DNA of 47,309 nt from Bacillota bacterium (GCA_022702935.2 JAKIML020000094.1:1-47309), one strand, 5' to 3'; positions 34,185-43,331 are shown, counted from the stretch's first letter. Program-made: numbers and translations. The notes: a model not told the origin generated them from the sequence alone.

Positions 34185-35049
34185 TCTGCTTTGCCTTTCT
34201 GAAAGTAAAAAGCTTTCTGTCAGGTTCACTGTCCAGCAAATACTTGGTCAAGGCTTTTCTTAAGATGTCGGGGGTCAGGTTTCTGGTCAAACCCCCGTTA
34301 TGGGCATAGGATATTTTTCCCGATTCTTCTGAAACCACAATGGCGATGGCATCGGAAACCTCGGTAATGCCCAGAGCCGCCCGGTGACGGGTTCCCAGCT
34401 CGCGGCTTAAGCCCGGATTCTGGGTTAAAGGCAGATAGCAGGCCGCAGCCAGAATAACATTTGAGCGTATAATCACCGCCCCGTCATGGAGAGGCGTCTT
34501 GGGCGTAAAGATATTTCCCAGAAGCTCGCTGGAAAGAAGGGCATCCATGCTTGTACCGGTGTTGACAATATCCCCTATCTTGGTTCCCCGCTCAATGATG
34601 ATCAGGGCTCCGATATAGTCCTGAGAAAACTTGGTACAGGCCTGAACAATGGCCTCAATGGCGGCAATGGTCTTAATCCGGTTCTCGTCGTTGCGCTTGA
34701 GGGTAAAATCCTGAAACCCGCTGCTCCCTAATTTTTCAAGGGCGCGGCGCAGCTCGGGCTGGAAAATGACGATCAGACCGAAGCCAAAGACCTGCAGCGC
34801 ACCCTGCAAAAGATAGGCAATGGTCTTAAGCCCCAGCATCTGGGAGAGCTTTGAAAAAATCAAAATAAATAAAAGACCCTTCACCAACTGAATGGCACGG
34901 GTTTCACGAACGAGTTGAATGCCTTTGTAAACGACATAGGAAACCAAAGATATCTCAATCAGCATTCTGATGATATCCAGGGGGCCATTGAGGCCTAAGA
35001 AATTCATTAGATAACTGTATATATTTCCAAGGGTTCCGCTTCCAGGCAC
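34168..35049 (-). CDS. cdaA: diadenylate cyclase CdaA
   Basis: A 293-aa membrane enzyme making cyclic di-AMP from two ATP. Three N-terminal transmembrane helices lie at about residues 24-100, followed by the DAC domain. Catalytic motif PLHDGAVII (DGA) and GTRHRAALG (RHR) are intact. c-di-AMP controls potassium uptake, osmolyte balance and wall homeostasis. The start is GTG with AAGGAG eight bases before. A TATAAT on the minus strand at 35092-35097 in the 105-base gap after phoB may give extra transcription, but it lacks a clear -35. Confidence 0.95.
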   Translation of the reverse strand: MPGSGTLGNIYSYLMNFLGLNGPLDIIRMLIEISLVSYVVYKGIQLVRETRAIQLVKGLLFILIFSKLSQMLGLKTIAYLLQGALQVFGFGLIVIFQPELRRALEKLGSSGFQDFTLKRNDENRIKTIAAIEAIVQACTKFSQDYIGALIIIERGTKIGDIVNTGTSMDALLSSELLGNIFTPKTPLHDGAVIIRSNVILAAACYLPLTQNPGLSRELGTRHRAALGITEVSDAIAIVVSEESGKISYAHNGGLTRNLTPDILRKALTKYLLDSEPDRKLFTFRKAKQNEQAD

Positions 35050-35154
35050 GTCTTTGCTCCTTCAATGCCATTGTAAATTCTACAACATTAAATTATATCC
35101 TCTTGGAAAATTTTTTTGTATAGCTCGTTCAGGATTGTAATAATATTGTAAAGC

Positions 35155-35850
35155 TTATATAAACCTATACCCAACGCCTCGGACGGTTTCAATATACCCG
35201 GGCTTGGAGTCGTCATCCTCAATTTTCTGACGAAGATAACGGATATGCACATCCACCGTTCGGGTCTCTCCATAGTAGTCAAAGCCCCAAACCTTTTCAA
35301 GAAGCAGTTCCCGGGTCAATACATGCCCCCGGTTCTGAATGAGCATTTTAAGAAGCTCAAACTCCTTTAGGGTCAGCTCTAGCTTCCTATCCCCCTTATA
35401 GACCTCATGACGTTGCAAGTCAATGGTAATATCCCCGGCCATAAGCTTCTCATGATTGGGCTCGACAGGAAGCTCGCTGCGTCTGAACAGGGCCTTGACC
35501 CGAGCCTGCAGCTCCCGGGTGGAGAAGGGTTTGGTGATATAGTCATCGGCTCCCAGCTCCAGTCCTAAAACCCTGTCGAACTCTTCTCCCCGCGCCGTCA
35601 GAAGAATAACGGGCAGGGTTTTGAGCCGGGGATTCTGGCGTATTCTTCTCAGAATCTCATACCCATCCATTCCCGGAAGCATCAGGTCAAGAATAAACAT
35701 ATCGGGTTGGGTATTCTCACACTGGAGAAGCATCTCCTCCCCGCTTAAGAATAAGCTCACATGATATCCTACAGCCTCAAGATTGTATTTAAGAAGCTCC
35801 TGGATATGGCTTTCGTCCTCAACAACATATATGTTCCTTTTTAAAGACAT
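35155..35850 (-). CDS. phoB: phosphate response regulator PhoB/PhoP
   Basis: A 231-aa OmpR-type regulator. The receiver has the acidic pair in VVEDE, the phospho-Asp in FILDLMLPGMDGYE (about 54-55), Thr in LLTARG and Lys in YITKPFS. The winged-helix domain (about 130-231) has TLKEFELLKMLIQNRGHVLTRE and the recognition helix region TRTVDVHIRYLRQKI. It should bind Pho boxes such as the pair ahead of pstS. It follows phoU by 12 bases. Its partner phoR is three genes downstream. Confidence 0.92.
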   Translation of the reverse strand: MSLKRNIYVVEDESHIQELLKYNLEAVGYHVSLFLSGEEMLLQCENTQPDMFILDLMLPGMDGYEILRRIRQNPRLKTLPVILLTARGEEFDRVLGLELGADDYITKPFSTRELQARVKALFRRSELPVEPNHEKLMAGDITIDLQRHEVYKGDRKLELTLKEFELLKMLIQNRGHVLTRELLLEKVWGFDYYGETRTVDVHIRYLRQKIEDDDSKPGYIETVRGVGYRFI

Positions 35851-35862
35851 GAATGTCCCCCT

Positions 35863-36546
35863 TTAGTCCTGCTGTGTTTCTTCCAGGTTTTCTTGGGGAT
35901 GCTGCAAATGCTGATGCATCCCTGTTTCATTATACACCACCCACTCGCAGATATTTGTAGCATGATCGCCGATACGTTCCAGGTATTTTACGATGAACAT
36001 AATATCAATGAGCTGCTCCACTGACCGATCCCCCGATTTGATCTGGGTGGCAATATGCATCACCAGTTCATTAAAGAGCTGATCCACCGCATCGTCGTCC
36101 CGGCAAACCGCCCTGGCAGTCTCCATATCCTGATTGATAAAGGCATCAATACTTCTTCCCACCATATTCCGGGCCTTCTCGGCCATCCGAAAAATATCAG
36201 GATGGATGGCTTGGGGCTTTGGGGCCAGCCTTAAGATCAGCTCGGAGATATCGGCTGCATGGTCGGCAATCCTTTCAAGATCTGTAATCATTTTAAGGGT
36301 GGAGCCTATCATCCGTAAATCCCTGGCCAGGGGCTGCTGCAGCGCAAAGAGGCTCAGGCATTTCTTCTCAATATTGCTTTCTGCATGGTCTATGGCATCA
36401 TCATGGATGATGACGTCTCTGGCCAGCGCCTCGTCCATGGTCTGCAAAGCCAGAAAGGTCTTATCCAGGGATTCCTCGACCATACCTCCCAGTCGTCCGA
36501 TCTCATCCTTTAACTCTTGTAAGCTTTTCTCAAGATGATATCTCAT
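35863..36546 (-). CDS. phoU: phosphate signalling protein PhoU
   Basis: A 227-aa all-helical protein of two PhoU repeats. Metal/phosphate-site segments ARDVIIHDDAIDHAESNIEK and ICRDDDAVDQLFNELV are typical, as is TDLERIADHAADI and its repeat YLERIGDHATNI. PhoU links Pst transporter status to PhoR and restrains the Pho response when phosphate is plentiful. A short Gln-rich C-tail (MHQHLQHPQENLEETQQD) extends past the usual end. AAAGGA lies five bases before the ATG. It is between pstB and phoB. Confidence 0.94.
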   Translation of the reverse strand: MRYHLEKSLQELKDEIGRLGGMVEESLDKTFLALQTMDEALARDVIIHDDAIDHAESNIEKKCLSLFALQQPLARDLRMIGSTLKMITDLERIADHAADISELILRLAPKPQAIHPDIFRMAEKARNMVGRSIDAFINQDMETARAVCRDDDAVDQLFNELVMHIATQIKSGDRSVEQLIDIMFIVKYLERIGDHATNICEWVVYNETGMHQHLQHPQENLEETQQD

Positions 36547-36622
36547 GTTTGTCCTTTCCCGGGCAACCAGGTCAATAAGGCTTCTTATGATTTTTACCTT
36601 ATTGGGCCCGAATTAAAACAAA

Positions 36623-37393
36623 TTAACCGAATCTTCCGGTGATATAGCGCTCGGTTTTTTCATTCCGGGGCCGATGAAAGATTCTCTCAGTCAGGTCGTA
36701 CTCCACCAGCTCTCCCAAAAGGAAGAAGGCCGTGCGGTCAGAGATGCGGCCAGCCTGCTGCATGTTATGGGTCACAATGACAATGGTGTAGTTCTTTTTC
36801 AGGGTCTCGCAAAGCTCTTCAATCTTGGAGGTAGAAATGGGGTCCAGGGCCGAGGTGGGCTCGTCCATCAATAGAACCTCGGGCTCGGTGGCCAGGGTCC
36901 GGGCAATGCACAACCGCTGCTGCTGCCCGCCCGAAATGCCCAGAGCGCTTTTGCTCAGACGGTCCGACACCTCGTCCCAAAGGGCTGCGGCCCGAAGGCT
37001 TTTCTCCACAATTTCATCCAATTGACTCTTTTTCTTGATGCCATGGATTCTGGGTCCATAGGCCACATTGTCGTAAATGGACATAGGAAAGGGATTGGGC
37101 TTCTGAAAGACCATGCCCACCCGTTTTCGAAGCGCCACCACATCTACATCTGACAGGATTTCATTTCCGTCCAGCGTGATACTTCCCGTAACCCTCACAT
37201 GCTCTACAAGATCATTCATGCGATTGAGGGTTTTTAGGAATGTGGACTTGCCGCAGCCCGAGGGGCCAATAAGGGCGGTCACCTCCCCCTCGTAAATGTC
37301 CATATTAATGGCCTTAAGGGCATGGAATTCGCCATAAAAGAGGTTCAGATCCTTAACCACAATCTTTTTTTTGCTTATTTCTTTTTGCATCAT
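36623..37393 (-). CDS. pstB: phosphate ABC transporter ATP-binding protein PstB
   Basis: A 256-aa ABC ATPase. It has [20 protein letters not shown], Walker [11 protein letters not shown]-loop [15 protein letters not shown] (the PstB-specific NPFPMSI), signature [16 protein letters not shown], Walker [13 protein letters not shown] and H-loop VTHNMQQA. It energises high-affinity phosphate uptake through PstA/PstC. It is 38 bases after pstA. A second in-frame ATG directly follows the first. Confidence 0.97.
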   Translation of the reverse strand: MMQKEISKKKIVVKDLNLFYGEFHALKAINMDIYEGEVTALIGPSGCGKSTFLKTLNRMNDLVEHVRVTGSITLDGNEILSDVDVVALRKRVGMVFQKPNPFPMSIYDNVAYGPRIHGIKKKSQLDEIVEKSLRAAALWDEVSDRLSKSALGISGGQQQRLCIARTLATEPEVLLMDEPTSALDPISTSKIEELCETLKKNYTIVIVTHNMQQAGRISDRTAFFLLGELVEYDLTERIFHRPRNEKTERYITGRFG

Positions 37394-37431
37394 GCGTCAT
37401 CCTTTTTTTGTAAGTCAGTATTTGGGTTTGG

Positions 37432-38283
37432 CTATGCCATGCCCTGCCGGTCGGTTATTTTTCGGGCAAAGCGATTGGCCAGGAGATTGAGCAGGGCAAT
37501 AATGATCATCAGAATGGTTGCGGTGGCAAAAGCACTGACAAAATCGGCCTCTTCAAGGGCCACCATATAAAGGTGCACCGAAAGAGTTCTGACACTGCTG
37601 GTCAGGAGCCGATCCACTGCCGGAATCTTAGCCACTGAGCCCGCGGTGTAAATCACAGCCGCAGTCTCCCCGATAACACGGCCCATGCTGAGAATGACGG
37701 CAGTGGCTATGCCGGGAATGGCGCTGGGCAGGATAACCTTAAAGAGGGTCTGAAGCCTTGTGGCCCCCAAGGCCAGGCTTCCTTCTCTGTAGCTGGGGTT
37801 TACCGACAGCAGGGCCTCTTCAGTGGTTCTCACAATGGTCGGAAGCACCATGATGCTTAGGGTCAATGCGCCGGCCAGCACCGAAAAACCAAGATGGAGC
37901 GTGTTCTTGAAGAAAATATAACCAAAAAGCCCATAGATAATGGAAGGTATCCCGGCAAGGCTTTCGGTGGCAAAGCGGATCATCCGAACCACCCGGCCCT
38001 GCCTGGCATACTCGGTCAGATAAATGGCTGCCGCAACACCAATAGGAACGGCCACGGCAAGGGTTGTGACAATCAGCAGAAGTGTTCCCACAATCATGGG
38101 CAGGATGCCTGTCTGATTGCGAAAGAGATTGTAGGGTGTGGTGATAAACGCCCAGTTGATGCCGGGAAGCCCCCTTGAGACTATGTACAGGATCATCCAG
38201 ACCAAAAAGAGTACCGTCAGCAGGGAGCAAAACCAAATAAGGGATTTCAGGATCCAATCCTTCATTTTTCGCCTTCGACGCAT
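37432..38283 (-). CDS. pstA: phosphate ABC transporter permease PstA
   Basis: A 283-aa permease with six transmembrane helices. PstA features are PTIVRTTEEALLSVNPSYREGSLALGATR (EAA loop) and AGIPSIIYGLFGYIFF. It forms the translocation pore with PstC. The start at 38283 has GGAGAT seven bases before. The N-terminal RRRRK cluster follows the positive-inside rule. It is 15 bases after pstC. Confidence 0.95.
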   Translation of the reverse strand: MRRRRKMKDWILKSLIWFCSLLTVLFLVWMILYIVSRGLPGINWAFITTPYNLFRNQTGILPMIVGTLLLIVTTLAVAVPIGVAAAIYLTEYARQGRVVRMIRFATESLAGIPSIIYGLFGYIFFKNTLHLGFSVLAGALTLSIMVLPTIVRTTEEALLSVNPSYREGSLALGATRLQTLFKVILPSAIPGIATAVILSMGRVIGETAAVIYTAGSVAKIPAVDRLLTSSVRTLSVHLYMVALEEADFVSAFATATILMIIIALLNLLANRFARKITDRQGMA

Positions 38284-38298
38284 GACACATATCTCCTT

Positions 38299-39189
38299 TC
38301 AGCGGGATGCCTTGCGAACCAGCAGGTTCAGGACAAGGTTCAGAAGGATAATAAAGACAAAGAGCACCACCCCAATGCCAAAGAGGGCCGACCGATGGAA
38401 GGGGCCTGCATAGGACATATCCTTGGCAATGGTGGCTGTCATGGGACTGACGGTGCTTAGCAAGGACTGGGGCATTTTGGGGATATTGCCGCAGACCATA
38501 ATCACAGCCATGGTTTCGCCAATGGCCCTGCCCATGCCCAGGACCACCGAGGCCAGGATCCCCGATTTGGCGGCGGGAAGGGTCACCTTGAAGATAGTCT
38601 CTATCTGTGAGGCTCCCAGGGCTAAGGACCCTTCCTTATACTCCTTGGGCACAGCCCTTAGGGAATTCTCGGTGATGTTGACAATGGTGGGAATGACCAT
38701 AATGGCCAGAATGATGATCATAGCCAACAGGCCTGTCCCTGTGGGACTTTTCAACTGCACTCGTATAAACGGCACAATGACCGTCAGACCAAAAAAGCCG
38801 TAAACCACTGAGGGAATGCCCGCAAGCAGCTCGATAGCAGGCTTAAGGATACGGGTGACAGGCCTGGGCGCAATCTCAGCCAGCATGATGGCTGTAAAAA
38901 TACCTATGGGCACCCCAACCAGAATGGCCCCCATCATCCCTATGAGCGAGGCCATGATCATGGGAAGGATGCCATACTGAGGGGTTGTGTAGGTTGGTGT
39001 CCATTGGGTGCCGAGAATAAACGGGCCCAGCCCAATCTTAAGAATGGGCGGGACACCTTCCATAAAGATATAGATGAAAATCAGCACAACCGACAGGACC
39101 ATCAAAAGCGCAGAAATAAAGAATACACTTTCAATGGCTTTTTCATAGCTTAATCCTTTTCTTTGAGATATCACTGATACATCCTTCAT
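38299..39189 (-). CDS. pstC: phosphate ABC transporter permease PstC
   Basis: A 296-aa permease with six transmembrane helices. Family signatures are IELLAGIPSVVYGFFGL, the EAA-like loop VPKEYKEGSLALGASQIET and LGMGRAIGETMAVIMV. I start at the ATG 39189, nine bases after AGTAGG. A TTG two codons earlier (39195) is also possible. It lies about ten bases after pstS. It pairs with PstA. Confidence 0.95.
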   Translation of the reverse strand: MKDVSVISQRKGLSYEKAIESVFFISALLMVLSVVLIFIYIFMEGVPPILKIGLGPFILGTQWTPTYTTPQYGILPMIMASLIGMMGAILVGVPIGIFTAIMLAEIAPRPVTRILKPAIELLAGIPSVVYGFFGLTVIVPFIRVQLKSPTGTGLLAMIIILAIMVIPTIVNITENSLRAVPKEYKEGSLALGASQIETIFKVTLPAAKSGILASVVLGMGRAIGETMAVIMVCGNIPKMPQSLLSTVSPMTATIAKDMSYAGPFHRSALFGIGVVLFVFIILLNLVLNLLVRKASR

Positions 39190-39199
39190 AGCCAATGAC

Positions 39200-40102
39200 C
39201 TACTGCCTTTTCACAGGCACTGCTTCCTTTGAAATAATTTGTGCGCCTTCCTCAGAGAAGATAAAGTCGATAAAGGCTTTTTCCAGTGCATCGGGCTGGC
39301 CCTTTGTGACAATGTTGAAGGGTCGTTTTATGGTGTAGGTGCCATTGATGACATTTTCTTCGGTGGCCCTCATACCGTCGATATTGAGGTTTTTGACCGT
39401 ATTGCCCGAATAGGCCAATGAAATGTATCCGATGGCATTGGGATTCTGGGCAATGACGGTAATGACCTCTCCTGTTTTTGCTGCTTCCTGGTCAGCCATA
39501 ACCGCATCCTTAACCCCAAAGATGCTTTCAAAGGCCTCCCGGGTTCCCGAAGCCGCATCACGGGCCACAACCACAATGGGAGCGTCTTTTCCTCCTACGT
39601 CCTTCCAGTTGGTAATCTCTTTTTTATAGATTTGAGCCACCTGCTCCCGGGTTAAATCAGTCACGCCATTATCCGGATGCACAATGAGGGCAATAGCATC
39701 CTCGGCAATGGTTATGACCTCCAGGCCCTGACTTCTTTCTTCTTCCTTGACCTCACGGGAGGACGTACCGATATTGGCCGTATCGGCGATGACCGCATTG
39801 ATGCCAGCACTGGAGCCATCAGCAATATACTCTATGCTGACCTTGGGATTTTTAGCCGTGAAAGTGTCGGACAGGCCTTGAAAAATCTTCTGCATGGAAG
39901 TGGAACCCTCAATGACCAGTTTTCCTGAGAGGGTTGGGGCTGAGGCTTGCTGCGCCTCAGGGGAATTGACAGAAATGTTCTGCTTGTTGGGCGTATTGAT
40001 GTCGGAATTCTCCGGAGTCAGGGCTTTATTAAAGCCGCAGGCTGCAAAGGTTACAGTAAGGCATAAAAAACACAGGATCATCAGCGTCTTTTTTCGTCTC
40101 AT
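39200..40102 (-). CDS. pstS: phosphate-binding lipoprotein PstS
   Basis: A 300-aa lipoprotein. A short signal ends in the lipobox TFAAC (Cys near residue 22). The phosphate-binding PBP domain has GKLVIEGSTSMQKIFQGL (phosphate loop), YIADGSSAGINAVI, IGTSSREVKEEE and VVARDAASGTREAFESIFG. It captures phosphate outside the membrane for PstCAB. It heads the pst-pho operon, with an 11-bp-period Pho box and AAGGAGG upstream. Confidence 0.96.
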   Translation of the reverse strand: MRRKKTLMILCFLCLTVTFAACGFNKALTPENSDINTPNKQNISVNSPEAQQASAPTLSGKLVIEGSTSMQKIFQGLSDTFTAKNPKVSIEYIADGSSAGINAVIADTANIGTSSREVKEEERSQGLEVITIAEDAIALIVHPDNGVTDLTREQVAQIYKKEITNWKDVGGKDAPIVVVARDAASGTREAFESIFGVKDAVMADQEAAKTGEVITVIAQNPNAIGYISLAYSGNTVKNLNIDGMRATEENVINGTYTIKRPFNIVTKGQPDALEKAFIDFIFSEEGAQIISKEAVPVKRQ

Positions 40103-40154
40103 TTTTATGATTTCCTCCTTAACACTTGGTACAACTTCACAATACCGTGTGTTT

Positions 40155-40192
40155 ATTATGAGAAAATCATAAAACTGTTAAACCTCTGTTAA
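40155..40192 (-). promoter_or_regulatory. Pho box and promoter of pstS
   Basis: On the minus strand, two TTAACA repeats (40187-40192 and 40176-40181) are exactly 11 bp apart, the spacing of PhoP/PhoB direct repeats in Bacillus. A CATAAT -10 (40155-40160) follows 15 bases later. The first repeat overlaps the end of holA. Confidence 0.72.
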
Positions 40193-41310
40193 CCCTTGAT
40201 GGTTGCCAGCAAGACCTCCAGGGCTGTGTTTACATCTATGAGCCCTTTCTTATAGCTCACCTCGGCCTGGCAGCAGTTTTTAAGAAGCGCCCTCAAATAA
40301 GTCTCATCCATTCTCTGGGCCTGGTTTTGCAGCATCTTCAGGGCATAGGGATGCTTTCCCTGAAAATACGCATTGATTTGAGCCTGGGTGGCTCTTTGAT
40401 TTAAAAGCATCTTAATCTTTAAGAGCTCCCCTGTTTGCTTGGAGAGCATGGAAAGGATCTTTTGCTCAGGCTCCTTAAGGGCCAGCATGTCGTTCAGGAG
40501 AACCAGAGCCCTGCCCGCATCCCTGGCTGACACGGCATCCAGAAGGTCAAAGATGACACTCTTGATGGTGGTGGTGGCCATGAGCTTAACATCGGCCAGG
40601 GTGATCTCTTTCCGGTCCCCCGTATAGGCATCCAGCTTCATCAGCTCATTCTTGAGGGTGTACATGGACGGCTCACTCACTAAAACCAGGTATTGGACAG
40701 CCTCGTCAGTGATGGTTTTGCCCATGGTCTTAAGCCCCTTAACAATCCAGGCAGCAAGCTCCCTGGGGCCCTGGCGATTGAACTCGACAGCCAGGCCATG
40801 CCTGACCAACTGTTTATAGAGGCCCAGGCGCTTGTCCACCTGGCTTTCCACAAAAACCAGACAGGTGGTCTCAGGGATATCGGGAAGGTAGTTTTTCAGC
40901 TCCTCCTGGGCCTTATTGCCTGCCGGGACGGCCTCCTTGGGTTCTCCGCCTTCCTTCTGGGCGTTATCTTCCGGGTTTTCGGGCTCTTCCTTCCTGGATT
41001 TGCTGTAGAACAGTCCCGAATTTCTGACCAGTACCAGCTTTTGCTCGGCAAAAACCGGGAAGGTATCGCAGACATCGATAAGCTGACTGATATCTATCTT
41101 GTTTTCAAACGTCACCAGATTAAGGCTCTGGGGTTCATCCCCCAAAACCAGCTTCTTGATCTCGTTGACATAATAATCAATAAGAAAGGGTTCATCTCCC
41201 GAAAAAAGGTATACGCCTGAAAGGCTCCTGCTTTTCAGCCGCTCCTTAAGCTGTGCCAGGGCTTCGTTCCCTTTTTCCTGACCTTTAGCGCTGTAGTTTT
41301 TGGCTGGCAT
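40189..41310 (-). CDS. holA: DNA polymerase III delta subunit HolA
   Basis: A 373-aa clamp-loader subunit that opens the beta clamp. SGVYLFSGDEPFLIDYYVNEI near residue 31 is the HolA start signature. The AAA-like fold continues with KLVLVRNSGLF, VFVESQVDKRLGLYKQL and the C-terminal helical collar (LLKIKMLLNQ, MDETYLRALLKNC). It is longer than typical because of a Glu/Pro/Lys-rich insert (about residues 103-133) after the first sheet. The ATG lies immediately after the T-run of the thrS terminator, and its only ribosome-like site, GGGGG, is inside that hairpin. Confidence 0.9.
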   Translation of the reverse strand: MPAKNYSAKGQEKGNEALAQLKERLKSRSLSGVYLFSGDEPFLIDYYVNEIKKLVLGDEPQSLNLVTFENKIDISQLIDVCDTFPVFAEQKLVLVRNSGLFYSKSRKEEPENPEDNAQKEGGEPKEAVPAGNKAQEELKNYLPDIPETTCLVFVESQVDKRLGLYKQLVRHGLAVEFNRQGPRELAAWIVKGLKTMGKTITDEAVQYLVLVSEPSMYTLKNELMKLDAYTGDRKEITLADVKLMATTTIKSVIFDLLDAVSARDAGRALVLLNDMLALKEPEQKILSMLSKQTGELLKIKMLLNQRATQAQINAYFQGKHPYALKMLQNQAQRMDETYLRALLKNCCQAEVSYKKGLIDVNTALEVLLATIKG

Positions 41311-41347
41311 AAAAAATAAACCCCCGAATATTCTTCAGGAGTTTATT
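41311..41347 (-). terminator. thrS terminator abutting the holA start
   Basis: On the minus strand, AATAAACTCC (41338-41347) pairs with GGGGTTTATT (ending 41315), with one G-U, and is followed by TTTTTT (41311-41316) and the holA ATG (41308-41310). It should end thrS transcripts and also occlude the holA ribosome site when formed. Confidence 0.75.
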
Positions 41348-41384
41348 ATATCACTTGAAAGCATTCTACTGAAATCTATTTGTT

Positions 41385-43298
41385 TTAATTCGCCCTTGTT
41401 CTGATTTCCTCGGTGATCTTCTTAATAAAGTCATCCACACTCATGGTTCCCAGATCGCCGTCTTTTCTGGATCTTACCGAAACTGAGCCAGTTTCAAGCT
41501 CCTTATCGCCGATGACCAGCATATAGGGAACCTTCTCCAACTGTGCTTCGCGGATACGATAGCCTATCTTCTCATTTCTGGCGTCAATCTCCACATCCAC
41601 ATCCAGATCTCTGAGCTTCTCAGCAATCTCATTGGCGAAATCCTGGTGCTTCTCCAGAAGAGGTATAATCTTGGCCTGAACCGGTGCCAGCCATACCGGG
41701 AAGGCTCCGGCATAATGCTCGACCAATACACCAAAGAATCTTTCAATGGAGCCCAGCAGCGCTCTGTGGATCATGTAAGGCCGCTGCTTGCTGCCGTCGG
41801 GCGCAATATAGGAAAGATCAAAGCGCTCGGGCAGATTGAAGTCAAACTGGATGGTGGAGCACTGCCATTCACGATTGAGGGCATCCTTGATCTTGATATC
41901 GATCTTGGGACCATAGAAGGCACCGCCGCCCTCGTCCACATCACACTCAAGGCCTTCAGCGGCCACAGCCTCCTGAAGCGCCTTGGTGGCGGCTGCCCAC
42001 ATGTTCTCGTCGCCCACTGACTTTTCCTTGGGCTTGGTGGCCAGATAGATCTTATACTGGCTGAAACCAAAGGCATCCAGCATGGACAGGCAGAACCTTA
42101 ATACGCGTCTGATCTCATCGGGCATCTGATCAGGGGCGCAGAAGATATGGGCATCGTCCTGGGTAAACCCTCTGACTCTGAGAAGACCATGGAGCGCACC
42201 ACTCTTCTCATAGCGGTAGACCGTTCCCAGCTCCGCCCAGCGGTAGGGCAGATCACGATAGGAGTGGAGCTCACTCTTATAGATGGCGATATGGAAGGGA
42301 CAGTTCATGGGCTTGGTATAGAAGTCCTGCCCATCCACCTCCATGGCGTTGTACATGCTTTCCTTGTAGAAGCCCAGGTGACCTGAGGTTTCCCACAGCT
42401 CGCCGCGGCCAATATGGGGTGTATATACAATTTCATAGCCATTGCGTAGGTGCTGCTTTCTCCAGAAATCCTCAATGCGCAGTCTGACACGGGCTCCTTT
42501 GGGATGCCACAGTACAAGGCCGGGGCCCACCTGTTCGTTCATGGAATACAGGCCCAGATCCTTGCCCACACGTCTATGGTCACGCTTTTCGGCCTCTTCC
42601 AGCATCTTGACATACTCTTCAAGCTGGCTGGCCTTGGGGAAGGCGATACCGTAGATACGCTGCAGCATCTTATTCTTCTCATTGCCGCGCCAGTAGGCTC
42701 CGGCAATCTGCATGAGCTTGAAGGCCTTAACCTTGCCGGTGGAAAGAAGGTGGGGCCCGGCACAGAGATCAGTGAAATCCCCTTGCTTGTAGAAGGAAAT
42801 CTCTGCATCTTCGGGAAGCTCATTGATTAATTCCACTTTATAGGGCTCATCCTTCATGAGCGCCAGGGCCTCGTTTCTCGGGAGGGTAAAGCGTTCAATG
42901 GCCAAATCCTCCTTGACGATCTTCTGCATCTCGCTTTCAATGGCCTTAAGGTCCTCGGGTGTAAAGGGTCTTTCAGTATCGAAATCATAATAGAACCCGG
43001 TATCAATGGCCGGACCTATGGCCAGTTTGGCATTGGGGAACAGTCTTTTGACAGCCTGGGCCATAATATGGGAGGTTGTATGCCAATAGGTATGCTTTCC
43101 GCCTTCACTGTCAAAGGTCAGAAGATTGAGCTGGCAATCCTCATTCAAAGATGTCCTTAGATCCTTAACTTCTCCGTTGACTTCACCGGCCAGGGCAACC
43201 CGCGCCAGGCCTTCGCTGATATCCTTGGCAACGTCAAGAATAGTGATGCCACTTTCATAGGACTTGGCGCTGCCGTCTTTTAATGTAATCTGAATCAT
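41385..43298 (-). CDS. thrS: threonyl-tRNA synthetase ThrS
   Basis: A 637-aa class II synthetase that charges tRNA-Thr. It has an N-terminal TGS domain (MIQITLKDGSAKSYESG...), an editing domain with HTTSHIMAQAV and DLCAGPHLLSTG, a catalytic core (motif 2 region YRWAELGTVYRYEKSGALHGLLRVRGFTQDDAH and motif 3 MIHRALLGSIERFFGVLVEH) and an anticodon-binding C-domain. Length is normal. AAAGGAG eight bases before the ATG at 43298 favours it over 43304. It is controlled by a T-box leader. Confidence 0.97.
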   Translation of the reverse strand: MIQITLKDGSAKSYESGITILDVAKDISEGLARVALAGEVNGEVKDLRTSLNEDCQLNLLTFDSEGGKHTYWHTTSHIMAQAVKRLFPNAKLAIGPAIDTGFYYDFDTERPFTPEDLKAIESEMQKIVKEDLAIERFTLPRNEALALMKDEPYKVELINELPEDAEISFYKQGDFTDLCAGPHLLSTGKVKAFKLMQIAGAYWRGNEKNKMLQRIYGIAFPKASQLEEYVKMLEEAEKRDHRRVGKDLGLYSMNEQVGPGLVLWHPKGARVRLRIEDFWRKQHLRNGYEIVYTPHIGRGELWETSGHLGFYKESMYNAMEVDGQDFYTKPMNCPFHIAIYKSELHSYRDLPYRWAELGTVYRYEKSGALHGLLRVRGFTQDDAHIFCAPDQMPDEIRRVLRFCLSMLDAFGFSQYKIYLATKPKEKSVGDENMWAAATKALQEAVAAEGLECDVDEGGGAFYGPKIDIKIKDALNREWQCSTIQFDFNLPERFDLSYIAPDGSKQRPYMIHRALLGSIERFFGVLVEHYAGAFPVWLAPVQAKIIPLLEKHQDFANEIAEKLRDLDVDVEIDARNEKIGYRIREAQLEKVPYMLVIGDKELETGSVSVRSRKDGDLGTMSVDDFIKKITEEIRTRAN

Positions 43299-43331
43299 CC
43301 TCATCGCTCCTTTGCGTTATAAACTATATAC

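Noticed and set aside
35092-35097. Independent promoter for cdaA
   Set aside because: A perfect TATAAT is present on the minus strand, but no hexamer resembling TTGACA occurs at 16-18 nt, so I note it only within the cdaA entry.
35088-35300. 70-codon minus-strand frame overlapping the phoB end
   Set aside because: It is out of frame with phoB, has no ribosome site, and covers the winged-helix coding region.
36574-36603. 7-bp stem AATAAGG/CCTTATT between pstB and phoU
   Set aside because: A 16-base loop and no T-run. Too weak for a terminator, at most an mRNA processing stem.
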